Shown piece by piece: positions 16,254 to 24,889 of a stretch of 64,000 bases of DNA. The DNA is from UBA5972 sp964567685 (lineage in GTDB: Bacteria; Pseudomonadota; Alphaproteobacteria; Rhodobacterales; Rhodobacteraceae). The notes beneath the pieces are model-generated. The model saw only the letters and a list, made by a program, of their open reading frames with translations, ran no database searches and was not told where the DNA came from. The stretch is from the NCBI GenBank assembly GCA_964567685.1, contig CAZMNO010000003.1, positions 95,345 to 159,344 on the forward strand, written 5' to 3'. The position numbers and the translations under genes were made by a program. Numbering within the stretch: position 1 is the first letter of the stretch; each line of letters starts with the position of its first letter.

Positions 16254-18254
16254 ATGTTCAAGAAAATCCTGATTGCCAACCGGGGCGAAATTGCCTGCAG
16301 AGTGATCAAATCGGCCAAAAAGATGGGGATCAAAACGGTCGCCGTCTATTCAGAGGCCGACAAGAACGCGTTGCATGTGGAAATGGCTGATGAGGCCGTG
16401 CATATCGGCCCGCCGCCGGCGGCGGAAAGCTATATCGTGATCGACAAGATCATGGATGCGATCCGCCAGACCGGGGCGGAAGCGGTGCATCCCGGCTACG
16501 GGTTTCTGTCGGAAAACCGTCTGTTTGCCGAAGCGCTGGAGCGCGAGGGTGTTGCATTCATCGGGCCACCCGCGGGTGCGATTGAAGCCATGGGCGACAA
16601 GATCACTTCAAAGAAGCTGGCGCAGGAGGCCGGGGTTTCGACGGTTCCCGGTTATATGGGGCTGATCGAGGATGCGGATGAGGCGGTCAAAATCTCCAAC
16701 GAGATCGGCTATCCGGTCATGATCAAGGCAAGCGCCGGGGGCGGCGGCAAGGGGATGCGGATTGCCTGGAATGATGAGGAAGCGCGCGAAGGTTTTCAGA
16801 GTTCCAAGAACGAGGCGGCGGCGTCTTTTGGCGATGACCGGATATTCATTGAAAAGTTTGTCACGCAACCGCGACATATCGAAATTCAGGTGCTCGGTGA
16901 CAAGCACGGCAACTGCCTTTATCTGAACGAGCGTGAGTGCTCGATTCAAAGGCGCAATCAGAAGGTCATCGAAGAAGCGCCAAGCCCGTTTCTGGATGCC
17001 AGGACCCGCAAGGCGATGGGCGAGCAATCGGTGGCGCTGGCAGCAGCGGTTGATTACTGCAGTGCAGGCACCGTGGAGTTCATCGTCGATGGCGAACGGA
17101 ACTTCTATTTCCTTGAGATGAACACACGACTTCAGGTGGAACATCCGGTGACCGAGCTGATCACCGGAATCGATCTGGTCGAGCAGATGATTAGGGTCGC
17201 TTATGGAGAAAAGCTGGCGTTAAAGCAAAAAGATATCGGCATCAATGGCTGGGCTGTGGAAAGCCGTCTTTATGCCGAAGATCCCTATCGCGGTTTCCTG
17301 CCCTCAATTGGCCGTCTGACGCGTTATCGTCCGCCAGAGGAGCATGCCAGCGAAACCGAGGTCGTGCGCAATGATACCGGGGTTTATGAGGGTGGCGAGA
17401 TCTCCATGTTCTATGACCCGATGATCGCCAAGCTTTGCAGTTGGGGAAAGGATCGCGCCGCGGCGATTGCGGTGATGAAAGACGCGCTTGACGAGTTTGA
17501 GGTTGAGGGGATTGGCCACAATATCCCCTTCCTGTCAGCGGTGATGGATCACCCAAAGTTTGCATCCGGCGATATGACGACGGCGTTTATCGAAGAGGAA
17601 TATCCCGACGGGTTTGACGGTGTGACCCTGCCTGAGGCCGAGCTTAAACGGCTGGCCGCTTCAGCCGCGGCGATGTACCGGGTGCAGGAAATACGCGATG
17701 CGCGGATATCCGGGCGCATGGACAATCACGAGCGTGAGGTTGGCACCGAATGGGTGATTTCACTGGGGGGGCAGGATTATCCTGTCAGTATCGCGGCTGA
17801 TCGGGAAGGTGCCAGTGTTGCCTTCAAGGATGGCTCGGTTCACCGGGTGACATCCGATTGGGTGCCGGGTGTCGAACTGGCGATCATGGATGTTGATGGC
17901 GAGCGTCTGGTGGCCAAGGTTGAACGCGTGCCGAGCGGGTACCGGATGCGCCACCGAGGTGCCGACCTGAAAGTGCTGGTGCGCAGCCCGCGCCGGTTTG
18001 AGCTGTCGCGTCATATGCTGGAGAAAATCCCGCCCGATACGTCAAAAATGCTGCTCTGCCCGATGCCCGGGCTGGTGGTTTCGGTGGCGGTTTCCGAAGG
18101 AGAAACGGTGCAGGAGGGGCAGGCGCTGTGTGCGGTTGAAGCGATGAAGATGGAGAATGTACTGAAGGCGGAAAAGAAAGGCGTGGTCAGCAAGATCAAC
18201 GCAGCACCCGGGGATTCGCTGGCGGTTGATGATGTGATCATGGAGTTTGAATAA
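16254..18254 (+). CDS. pccA: Propionyl-CoA carboxylase, alpha subunit (biotin carboxylase + biotin carrier)
   Basis: A 666-residue two-function subunit. The N-terminal biotin carboxylase domain (about 1-450) starts MFKKILIANRGEIACRV, has the ATP-grasp glycine loop KASAGGGGKGMRIAW, and NERECSIQRRNQKVIEE with FLEMNTRLQVEHPVTE. A middle linker domain (about 480-590) follows, then the biotin-carrier domain with the attachment site EAMKMENVL, Lys632. It carboxylates biotin at the cost of ATP for PccB. The gene follows a terminator by 92 bases, and an unknown gene follows three bases after it. Confidence 0.95.
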   Translation: MFKKILIANRGEIACRVIKSAKKMGIKTVAVYSEADKNALHVEMADEAVHIGPPPAAESYIVIDKIMDAIRQTGAEAVHPGYGFLSENRLFAEALEREGVAFIGPPAGAIEAMGDKITSKKLAQEAGVSTVPGYMGLIEDADEAVKISNEIGYPVMIKASAGGGGKGMRIAWNDEEAREGFQSSKNEAAASFGDDRIFIEKFVTQPRHIEIQVLGDKHGNCLYLNERECSIQRRNQKVIEEAPSPFLDARTRKAMGEQSVALAAAVDYCSAGTVEFIVDGERNFYFLEMNTRLQVEHPVTELITGIDLVEQMIRVAYGEKLALKQKDIGINGWAVESRLYAEDPYRGFLPSIGRLTRYRPPEEHASETEVVRNDTGVYEGGEISMFYDPMIAKLCSWGKDRAAAIAVMKDALDEFEVEGIGHNIPFLSAVMDHPKFASGDMTTAFIEEEYPDGFDGVTLPEAELKRLAASAAAMYRVQEIRDARISGRMDNHEREVGTEWVISLGGQDYPVSIAADREGASVAFKDGSVHRVTSDWVPGVELAIMDVDGERLVAKVERVPSGYRMRHRGADLKVLVRSPRRFELSRHMLEKIPPDTSKMLLCPMPGLVVSVAVSEGETVQEGQALCAVEAMKMENVLKAEKKGVVSKINAAPGDSLAVDDVIMEFE

Positions 18255-18257
18255 GGT

Positions 18258-18875
18258 ATGGGTTTTGCGGTCACATTAATTGCTGTCCCGGTCGAGAAGC
18301 GTGATGCACTTCTCGAGGCTGGGGGCATCGTGGTGACTCCCACACTTGATGCGGACCTGGCCGCGCCGATCTCGGCGGGCAAGGTCGGTAGCCACTTTAT
18401 CCTTTGGTACAATATGCGGGCCTTCGACGGGTACGATTTGCCGGATGGTAGGGCGTTGTCCCGGCGTGGCGCTGACGTATTGGTCCTGAATGTGGTCGAC
18501 ACAGCCGGAGCACAGGAACTGGCGTTCTACAGCGAAGGTGAAGAGGTCTGGACCGTGAGTTTCTCAGACATTAACGCCGATCTTCTCGGCAGCACAGGGT
18601 CGCCGCCTTTCGAACCTATGGAAATTCTGCTGGAACTGGCCGAGAAGGACACTGATCCGTTGGTGATGGATGAGATCGAGCAAGTCGTATGTTACGGTGG
18701 GGAAGTGCCGGGCCGGATTTTTGAGCGCATCGTCGGGTTCTACCACGAAGAATTCATGCCAAACGGCTTTTCCGTGGTCGCAGGCGATCTGCCGCTTACC
18801 TCCGAACAGATATCGAAGGCTCCCGACATCCCGGCGCAAGTCGCCGTGAAAAAACCTTGGTGGAAGTTTTGGTGA
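18258..18875 (+). CDS. Hypothetical protein coupled to pccA
   Basis: A 205-residue soluble protein I do not recognise. No signal peptide or membrane helix is seen; it is acidic, with segments RRGADVLVLNVVDTAGAQEL and EEVWTVSFSDINADLLGSTG, and ends in the odd basic-aromatic tail KKPWWKFW. It begins only three bases after pccA, which points to co-transcription and perhaps a role in propionyl-CoA metabolism. It does not look like methylmalonyl-CoA epimerase, the enzyme one might expect here (no VOC-fold metal-binding pattern). Confidence 0.65.
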   Translation: MGFAVTLIAVPVEKRDALLEAGGIVVTPTLDADLAAPISAGKVGSHFILWYNMRAFDGYDLPDGRALSRRGADVLVLNVVDTAGAQELAFYSEGEEVWTVSFSDINADLLGSTGSPPFEPMEILLELAEKDTDPLVMDEIEQVVCYGGEVPGRIFERIVGFYHEEFMPNGFSVVAGDLPLTSEQISKAPDIPAQVAVKKPWWKFW

Positions 18876-18915
18876 TCAACTGCATTTCATATGGCAAAAG
18901 AAATCTGGAAAGCCA

Positions 18916-19317
18916 CTATTTCCCAAGACCTTCCATGATCTCATCCTGCCGCATTGGCATCTTGTCAATTGCGTGGATCAGTTCGCGTACTGACCATGGG
19001 GTCGGTTTGCGCAGCGCCACTTTGCCGTCTTTGCCGATTAGCACCAGCATGAAGTCCCGCGGGTGTAATGCATCGCGCAAGGGGCCGTCTGCTGCCGGGT
19101 CGGTATCGGTCAGAACCACGACATCGCGTTTGGCCAGTTCCTCTGGTGTTTGTTCGAGCATTTCCATCTGGCGGCGGAACCGCGGGTCGTTTTCGCTGTC
19201 GGCGAAGATGACGAGCGGGCGTTTGAGCCAGACATATTGCGCCAGCGCATCGTCCTCCTGGGCGAAACTGGTTAGCGGTATCAATAAAGCCAGAACAAAT
19301 GGAAGTGTTAAGCGCAT
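18916..19317 (-). CDS. Exported DUF4174-family protein
   Basis: A 133-residue protein with a signal peptide (MRLTLPFVLALLIPLTSFAQ) and a thioredoxin-like mature domain: WLKRPLVIFADSENDPRFRRQ, RDVVVLTDTDP, FMLVLIGKDGKVALRKP. This is the DUF4174 pattern; no CxxC is present, so it is not a redox protein of the classic kind. AGGAGA precedes the chosen ATG at 19317. It is the only gene on the minus strand inside the propionate region and converges with the gene after pccA. Confidence 0.75.
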   Translation of the reverse strand: MRLTLPFVLALLIPLTSFAQEDDALAQYVWLKRPLVIFADSENDPRFRRQMEMLEQTPEELAKRDVVVLTDTDPAADGPLRDALHPRDFMLVLIGKDGKVALRKPTPWSVRELIHAIDKMPMRQDEIMEGLGK

Positions 19318-19479
19318 GAAATCTCCTACTCCCAGATATATTGGCGTTTGGCGGGGGCTTTCCAAGGGGAAAAATCGGCGCGCTGTTAATCAAGCACTCA
19401 GGATCATCGCCTAATGTTCGTGCTGATTGCATATGGCATCGGGGCGCTGGGCCCGCTTGGGCGAAAGGTTTGTCGTTAC

Positions 19480-20394
19480 TTGGAGGTGATCCTTCATATT
19501 GGTGCGCATCGCACCGGGACAACTTCATTTCAACAGACCCTCCAGCAGAACCGACGCAATTTGATGAAAAATGGCCTGGAATTCTGGGGGCCACGGAAGA
19601 CGCGGCAAGGTAAATTCACCGGATTGACCCGGCCCTGGGACGCTGACGATGGCGAAACCGAGCGGTTGATTGCCCGCAACATTGGTGTGATCAGGATTGA
19701 TCTTGAGCGTCTGTCGCAAAAGGGGCGTGCGGCGCTTTTGGTCAGCGACGAGAATATGATGGGGTCGATCCGGGCAAATCTGCGCAGTTTCTGCCTTTAT
19801 CGCGGCCTCAGGCAAAAACTGGCGCGATTTGCCGATGCGTTCGGGCCTGCTGTCAGTCGCGTTGGCATAGCCATCCGTCCTTATGACACGTTCTGGGCCT
19901 CGTCGCTGGCCTATGCGATTCCGCAAGGCCACGCTGCACCCGATGATGCCCGGCTTGACCGGTTGGTCGATCAGCCCAGATCGTGGCGGCAGGTGATCAG
20001 TGAAGTCGCGACCGCTTTTGACAACACCAACGTGACTGTGTGGGAGTTTGACCGGCTGGTTGGCAGGCCATCGCAGCAGTTCCGCCTGCTGACGGAGGGT
20101 CGTCACGGGCTGTGGCTGCCCCCGTCTGACACCCATGCAAATGCGTCTGCCGGTCGTGCAACACTGCGCCAGGTCCTGCTTGACCGGGGGGATCTGCCCG
20201 CGGCCGAGCGGATCAAGGCCGGTGACGGGCGCTATATGCCCTTTGATAACGGCCAGCGGGCCGCATTGCAGGAACAATATACCGCCGATCTCGAATGGCT
20301 GAGATCGGTATCAGGAAAAACCGTGAATTTTGTCGAAAGCGCTGAGGAAGCTCTGCCTTTTGGCAGGGAAGTTTTGAAAAGAGGTCTGGGATGA
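19480..20394 (+). CDS. Sulfotransferase-like protein coupled to methylmalonyl-CoA mutase
   Basis: A protein of about 304 residues whose N-terminus LHIGAHRTGTTSFQ is the phosphosulfate-binding loop of PAPS-dependent sulfotransferases; RVGIAIRPYDTFWASSLAYA resembles the second (3'-phosphate) motif. I place the start at TTG 19480 so that the loop is close to the N-terminus; the frame stays open to an ATG at 19414, a less natural start. Its stop overlaps the methylmalonyl-CoA mutase start (ATGA). Substrate is unknown and its link to the mutase is only positional. Confidence 0.65.
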   Translation: MEVILHIGAHRTGTTSFQQTLQQNRRNLMKNGLEFWGPRKTRQGKFTGLTRPWDADDGETERLIARNIGVIRIDLERLSQKGRAALLVSDENMMGSIRANLRSFCLYRGLRQKLARFADAFGPAVSRVGIAIRPYDTFWASSLAYAIPQGHAAPDDARLDRLVDQPRSWRQVISEVATAFDNTNVTVWEFDRLVGRPSQQFRLLTEGRHGLWLPPSDTHANASAGRATLRQVLLDRGDLPAAERIKAGDGRYMPFDNGQRAALQEQYTADLEWLRSVSGKTVNFVESAEEALPFGREVLKRGLG

Positions 20395-22523
20395 ACGAGA
20401 TGAACGAAGAGTGGAAAACGCTGGCTGAGAAAGAGCTGAGGGGCAAGCCCCTTGAGTCGCTGAATTGGGAAACTGCCGAGGGGATCAAGGTAAAGCCGCT
20501 ATATACCGCTGACGATGTGGCTGACCTTGATCACACCGGCACCGTGCCTGGGATCGCCCCATATACGCGCGGGCCACGGGCCACGATGTATGCGGGCCGA
20601 CCCTGGACCATCCGCCAATATGCGGGATTTTCCACGGCAGAGGAATCAAACGCCTTTTACCGTCAAGGCCTTGAGGCGGGGCAGATGGGGGTTTCTGTAG
20701 CCTTCGATCTGGCCACCCACCGGGGCTATGACAGCGACCATCCGCGCGTCATCGGTGATGTCGGCAAGGCCGGTGTGGCGATTGACAGTGTCGAGGACAT
20801 GAAAATCCTGTTTGACGGCATTCCGCTTGATAAAATCTCGGTCTCGATGACGATGAATGGGGCGGTCATTCCGGTGCTCGCCAGTTTCATCGTCGCGGGT
20901 GAAGAGCAGGGGGTTGAGCAGGCGCAGCTGTCGGGCACCATTCAGAACGACATTCTGAAGGAGTTCATGGTGCGCAACACCTATATCTATCCACCCGAAC
21001 CTTCGATGCGGATTGTTTCTGACATCATTGAATACACTTCTAATCAAATGCCGCGTTTTAACTCGATTTCTATCTCGGGCTATCACATGCAGGAAGCCGG
21101 GGCCAATCTGGTGCAGGAGCTGGCATTCACGCTGGCCGATGGCCGCGAATACGTCAAAGCCGCCCTGGCGCGGGGCATGGATGTCGATGCCTTTGCCGGA
21201 CGCCTGTCGTTCTTTTTTGCCATCGGTATGAATTTCTTCATGGAGGCCGCGAAATTGCGGGCCGCGCGCCTGCTCTGGGCACGGATCATGGCAGAGTTCA
21301 ATCCGAAGAAACCGCAAAGTTCGATGCTGCGCACCCATTGCCAGACCTCGGGCGTTTCCTTGCAGGAGCAGGATCCGCACAACAACGTCGTACGCACGGC
21401 TTACGAGGCGATGTCGGCGGTTCTGGGGGGGACGCAATCGCTGCATACCAATTCGTTTGACGAGGCGATTGCGCTGCCGACCGAAGCCTCGGCACGGCTG
21501 GCGCGCAACACCCAGTTGATTCTGCAAAACGAAACCGGTGTGGCCAATGTAATCGATCCGCTGGCCGGGTCTTACTATGTGGAAAGTCTGACAAAAGAGC
21601 TGGCGGATGCGGCCTGGGAAATCATCCAGGAGGTGGATGAAATGGGCGGCATGACCAAGGCCGTGGCTTCCGGTATGCCGAAACTCAGGATCGAGGAAGC
21701 AGCCGCAAAACGGCAGGCGGCGGTTGATCGCGGCGACGAGGTGGTCGTCGGGGTGAACAAGTTCCGCCTGAAGAAAGAGCCGAAAATCGATGTGCGCGAG
21801 ATTGACAACACGGCTGTGCGGGAGGCGCAGGTGGCGCGCCTTGAGCGCATCCGGGCCGAGCGTGATCAGACGGCCTGCGATGAGGCCTTGGGGGCGCTGG
21901 AAACGGCCGCTACATCTGGAAAAGGCAACCTCTTGGAACTGGCGGTGAATGCCGCGCGCGCCCGTGCAACTGTCGGGGAGATATCTGACGCTATGGAAAA
22001 AGCATTTGGTCGGCACCGCGCCGAAGTGAAAACCCTGGCAGGCGTTTATGGCGCTGCCTATGAAGGTGACGAAGGCTTTGCCGCGATCCAGAAGGATGTC
22101 GAGGCGTTCGCCGAAGAGGAAGGCCGCCGCCCGCGTATGCTGGTGGTCAAGATGGGCCAGGACGGGCATGATCGGGGTGCCAAGGTGATTGCCACGGCCT
22201 TTGCCGATATCGGTTTTGACGTCGATGTCGGCCCCTTGTTCCAGACGCCGGAAGAGGCTGCACAGGATGCGATTGACAATGATGTTCATGTGATCGGCGT
22301 GTCCAGTCAGGCGGCAGGGCATAAAACGCTGGCCCCCAAGCTGGTTGAGGCCCTGAAAGACGCCGGTGCCGAGGATATCATCGTCATCTGTGGCGGGGTC
22401 ATTCCGCAGCAGGATTATGATTACCTGTACGAGCGCGGTGTGAAGGCGATTTTCGGACCCGGGAGCAATATTCCGGAAGCGGCGAAAAGCATTCTTGATA
22501 TCGTGCGCGAGGCGCGAAAATAG
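20391..22523 (+). CDS. Methylmalonyl-CoA mutase
   Basis: A single-chain adenosylcobalamin mutase of 710 residues that converts (R)-methylmalonyl-CoA to succinyl-CoA, the last step of propionyl-CoA assimilation. The N-terminal TIM-barrel domain has the substrate-binding segments RGPRATMYAGRPWTIRQYAG and RTHCQTSGVSLQEQDPHNN. The C-terminal cobalamin-binding domain (about 580-710) carries DGHDRG with the cobalt-coordinating His593 and the GG motif in IIVICGGVIP. The start overlaps the sulfotransferase stop. No dedicated G-protein chaperone (MeaB) or epimerase is found in this window. Confidence 0.95.
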   Translation: MNEMNEEWKTLAEKELRGKPLESLNWETAEGIKVKPLYTADDVADLDHTGTVPGIAPYTRGPRATMYAGRPWTIRQYAGFSTAEESNAFYRQGLEAGQMGVSVAFDLATHRGYDSDHPRVIGDVGKAGVAIDSVEDMKILFDGIPLDKISVSMTMNGAVIPVLASFIVAGEEQGVEQAQLSGTIQNDILKEFMVRNTYIYPPEPSMRIVSDIIEYTSNQMPRFNSISISGYHMQEAGANLVQELAFTLADGREYVKAALARGMDVDAFAGRLSFFFAIGMNFFMEAAKLRAARLLWARIMAEFNPKKPQSSMLRTHCQTSGVSLQEQDPHNNVVRTAYEAMSAVLGGTQSLHTNSFDEAIALPTEASARLARNTQLILQNETGVANVIDPLAGSYYVESLTKELADAAWEIIQEVDEMGGMTKAVASGMPKLRIEEAAAKRQAAVDRGDEVVVGVNKFRLKKEPKIDVREIDNTAVREAQVARLERIRAERDQTACDEALGALETAATSGKGNLLELAVNAARARATVGEISDAMEKAFGRHRAEVKTLAGVYGAAYEGDEGFAAIQKDVEAFAEEEGRRPRMLVVKMGQDGHDRGAKVIATAFADIGFDVDVGPLFQTPEEAAQDAIDNDVHVIGVSSQAAGHKTLAPKLVEALKDAGAEDIIVICGGVIPQQDYDYLYERGVKAIFGPGSNIPEAAKSILDIVREARK

Positions 22524-22593
22524 GAGGCTGGTGTGTGCCAAGAAAAAGGTTTAATGCTAAACTAAATTTCAAAGCGCGCGAAAGACCAAACCC

Positions 22594-24873
22594 ATGACCG
22601 ACCGTTCAAACGATAATCTGCGGCAGGCCGCGCTGGAATATCACGAGTTTCCGAAACCCGGAAAGCTTGAGATACGCGCGACCAAACCCATGGCGAACGG
22701 TCGTGATTTGGCGCGGGCCTATTCCCCCGGCGTCGCCGAGGCCTGCCTTGAAATCAAAACGGATGCGGCAACCGCGGCCAAGTACACCGCGCGCGGCAAT
22801 CTGGTTGCCGTGGTGACAAACGGATCGGCAGTTCTGGGGCTTGGCAATATCGGCGCGCTGGCCAGCAAGCCGGTGATGGAAGGCAAGGCGGTCCTATTCA
22901 AGAAATTCGCCAATATCGACTGCTTTGACATTGAGCTTGACGAAAGTGACCCGGAAAAGCTGGCCGATATCGTCACTGCGCTTGAACCGTCTTTCGGCGC
23001 GATCAATCTTGAGGATATCAAGGCACCTGACTGTTTTATCGTAGAAAAGCTGTGCCGCGAGCGCATGAATATCCCGGTTTTTCACGATGATCAGCACGGC
23101 ACAGCCATCGTTGTCGGTGCAGCGGCGACCAATGCGCTGCATATTGCGGGCAAGGATTTCGCCGATATCAAGGTTGTTTCGACCGGGGGCGGGGCGGCGG
23201 GGATCGCCTGCCTCAATATGCTCCTGAAACTGGGGGTTCGGCGCGAAAATGTCTGGCTTTGCGATATTGCCGGGCTGGTTTACGAAGGCCGAAGCGAGGA
23301 AATGACGCCGCAAAAGGCGGAATATGCGCAAAAGAGCGACCTAAGAACGCTCGATCAAGTGATTGAAGGGGCCGACCTGTTTCTGGGCCTGTCCGGCCCC
23401 GGCGTCTTAAAGCCCGAACATGTGGCTCTGATGGCCGACAGCCCGATCGTCTTTGCTCTGGCCAACCCAACGCCTGAAATCTTGCCCGACGAGGCCAGGA
23501 AAGTCAGGCCAAAGGCGATCATTGCCACCGGGCGCTCGGATTTTGCCAATCAGGTCAATAACGTGCTGTGTTTCCCCTTCATCTTTCGGGGTGCATTGGA
23601 TGTCGGCGCGACCGAGATCAATGACGCGATGCAACTCGCCTGTATCGACGGCATCGCCGCTCTTGCCCGTGAAACCACCAGTGCCGAGGCGGCAGCGGCC
23701 TATCAGGGCGAACAACTGACATTCGGGCCGGACTACCTGATCCCAAAACCATTTGATCCACGCCTTATCGGCATCGTTGCCGGTGCGGTTGCCAAAGCGG
23801 CGATGGAAAGTGGTGTCGCCCTGCGTCCGATTGCGGATCTCAAGGCGTACAGGGCCGATCTTGACGGCTCGGTCTTCAAATCCGCCCTGATCATGCGCCC
23901 GGTCTTTGAGGCCGCGCGTTCGTCCAAGCGTCGTATCGTTTTTGCCGAGGGTGAGGATGAAAGGGTGCTGCGCGCCGCCAATGCCATGGTTGAAGAAACC
24001 GTTGACCGCCCGATCCTGATCGGCCGCCCCGATGTGGTTGCGCAAAGGATCGAGCGCTGCGGACTGAGCATCCGGCCCGGACACGAGTTTGATCTGGTCA
24101 ACCCGGAATCCGACGACCGGTTTCGCGATTATTGGAACACCTATCACCAACTGATGGAACGGCGTGGCGTCACCCCCGATCTGGCCAAGGCGATCCTGCG
24201 TACCAACACATCGGCAATTGCTGCGATTGCCGTTCAGCGTGGTGATGCTGACAGCATGATTTGTGGCACATTCGGTCAGTATCTGTGGCACCTCAATTAC
24301 GTCTCACAGGTGCTGGGCGGCTGCGATCTTCATGCCATCGGGGCGCTGAGCCTGATGATCCAGGAAAGCGGGCCCCTGTTTGTGGCCGATACACAGGTCA
24401 ACCCGGAGCCGACGCCCGCACAGATCGCCGAAACGGTGATCGGTGCCGCAAGGCATGTGCGCCGTTTTGGGGTGGAGCCGAAAATAGCGCTGTGCTCGCA
24501 TTCGCAGTTTGGCAATCTGGACACGGATACCGGCCTGCGCATGCGCGAAGCGATGGCTTTGCTGGATGCACAGCACCTTGATTTTGATTTTGAGGGCGAG
24601 ATGCACACAGATGCCGCCCTTGACCCGGAACTGCGCCAGCGGATTTTTCCGAACGCGCGGTTCAGAGAGGCGGCCAATGTGCTGGTGTTCGCCTCGACCG
24701 ATGCGGCAAGCGCGGTCAGGAATGTTTTGAAGATTTCCGCCGGTGGGCTGGAAGTGGGGCCGATCCTGATGGGGATGGGAAACAAGGCGCAGATCGTGAC
24801 GCCTTCAATTACGGCGCGGGGTCTGCTCAATATCGCGGCCCTGGCGGGGACGCCGGTACAGCATTACGGATGA
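22594..24873 (+). CDS. maeB: NADP-type malic enzyme fused to a phosphotransacetylase-like domain
   Basis: A 759-residue multidomain malic enzyme. The N-terminal part (about 1-430) oxidatively decarboxylates malate to pyruvate: ARAYSPGVAEACLEI, the metal-binding FHDDQHGTAIVVG, and the nucleotide fold STGGGAAGIACLNMLL. The C-terminal part (about 435-755) is phosphotransacetylase-like (VFAEGEDERVLRAANAMVEE), known in this class to be regulatory rather than catalytic. It can turn C4 acids from the propionate pathway into pyruvate, which fits its place 70 bases after the mutase and 16 bases before prpE. Confidence 0.93.
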   Translation: MTDRSNDNLRQAALEYHEFPKPGKLEIRATKPMANGRDLARAYSPGVAEACLEIKTDAATAAKYTARGNLVAVVTNGSAVLGLGNIGALASKPVMEGKAVLFKKFANIDCFDIELDESDPEKLADIVTALEPSFGAINLEDIKAPDCFIVEKLCRERMNIPVFHDDQHGTAIVVGAAATNALHIAGKDFADIKVVSTGGGAAGIACLNMLLKLGVRRENVWLCDIAGLVYEGRSEEMTPQKAEYAQKSDLRTLDQVIEGADLFLGLSGPGVLKPEHVALMADSPIVFALANPTPEILPDEARKVRPKAIIATGRSDFANQVNNVLCFPFIFRGALDVGATEINDAMQLACIDGIAALARETTSAEAAAAYQGEQLTFGPDYLIPKPFDPRLIGIVAGAVAKAAMESGVALRPIADLKAYRADLDGSVFKSALIMRPVFEAARSSKRRIVFAEGEDERVLRAANAMVEETVDRPILIGRPDVVAQRIERCGLSIRPGHEFDLVNPESDDRFRDYWNTYHQLMERRGVTPDLAKAILRTNTSAIAAIAVQRGDADSMICGTFGQYLWHLNYVSQVLGGCDLHAIGALSLMIQESGPLFVADTQVNPEPTPAQIAETVIGAARHVRRFGVEPKIALCSHSQFGNLDTDTGLRMREAMALLDAQHLDFDFEGEMHTDAALDPELRQRIFPNARFREAANVLVFASTDAASAVRNVLKISAGGLEVGPILMGMGNKAQIVTPSITARGLLNIAALAGTPVQHYG

Positions 24874-24889
24874 ATAAAAGGAGCGAGTG

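Noticed and set aside
15958..16272. 104-codon frame starting with an ATGA overlap to the previous gene
   Set aside because: It runs through a strong intrinsic terminator and into pccA in another frame, and the product resembles nothing.
18258..18875. Considered as methylmalonyl-CoA epimerase
   Set aside because: No glyoxalase/VOC motifs or metal ligands and wrong length.
20646..22541. Open frame of 631 codons on the minus strand opposite methylmalonyl-CoA mutase
   Set aside because: It lies fully antisense to a clear mutase gene; its translation shows no domain and is explained by GC-rich codon bias in the opposite frame.
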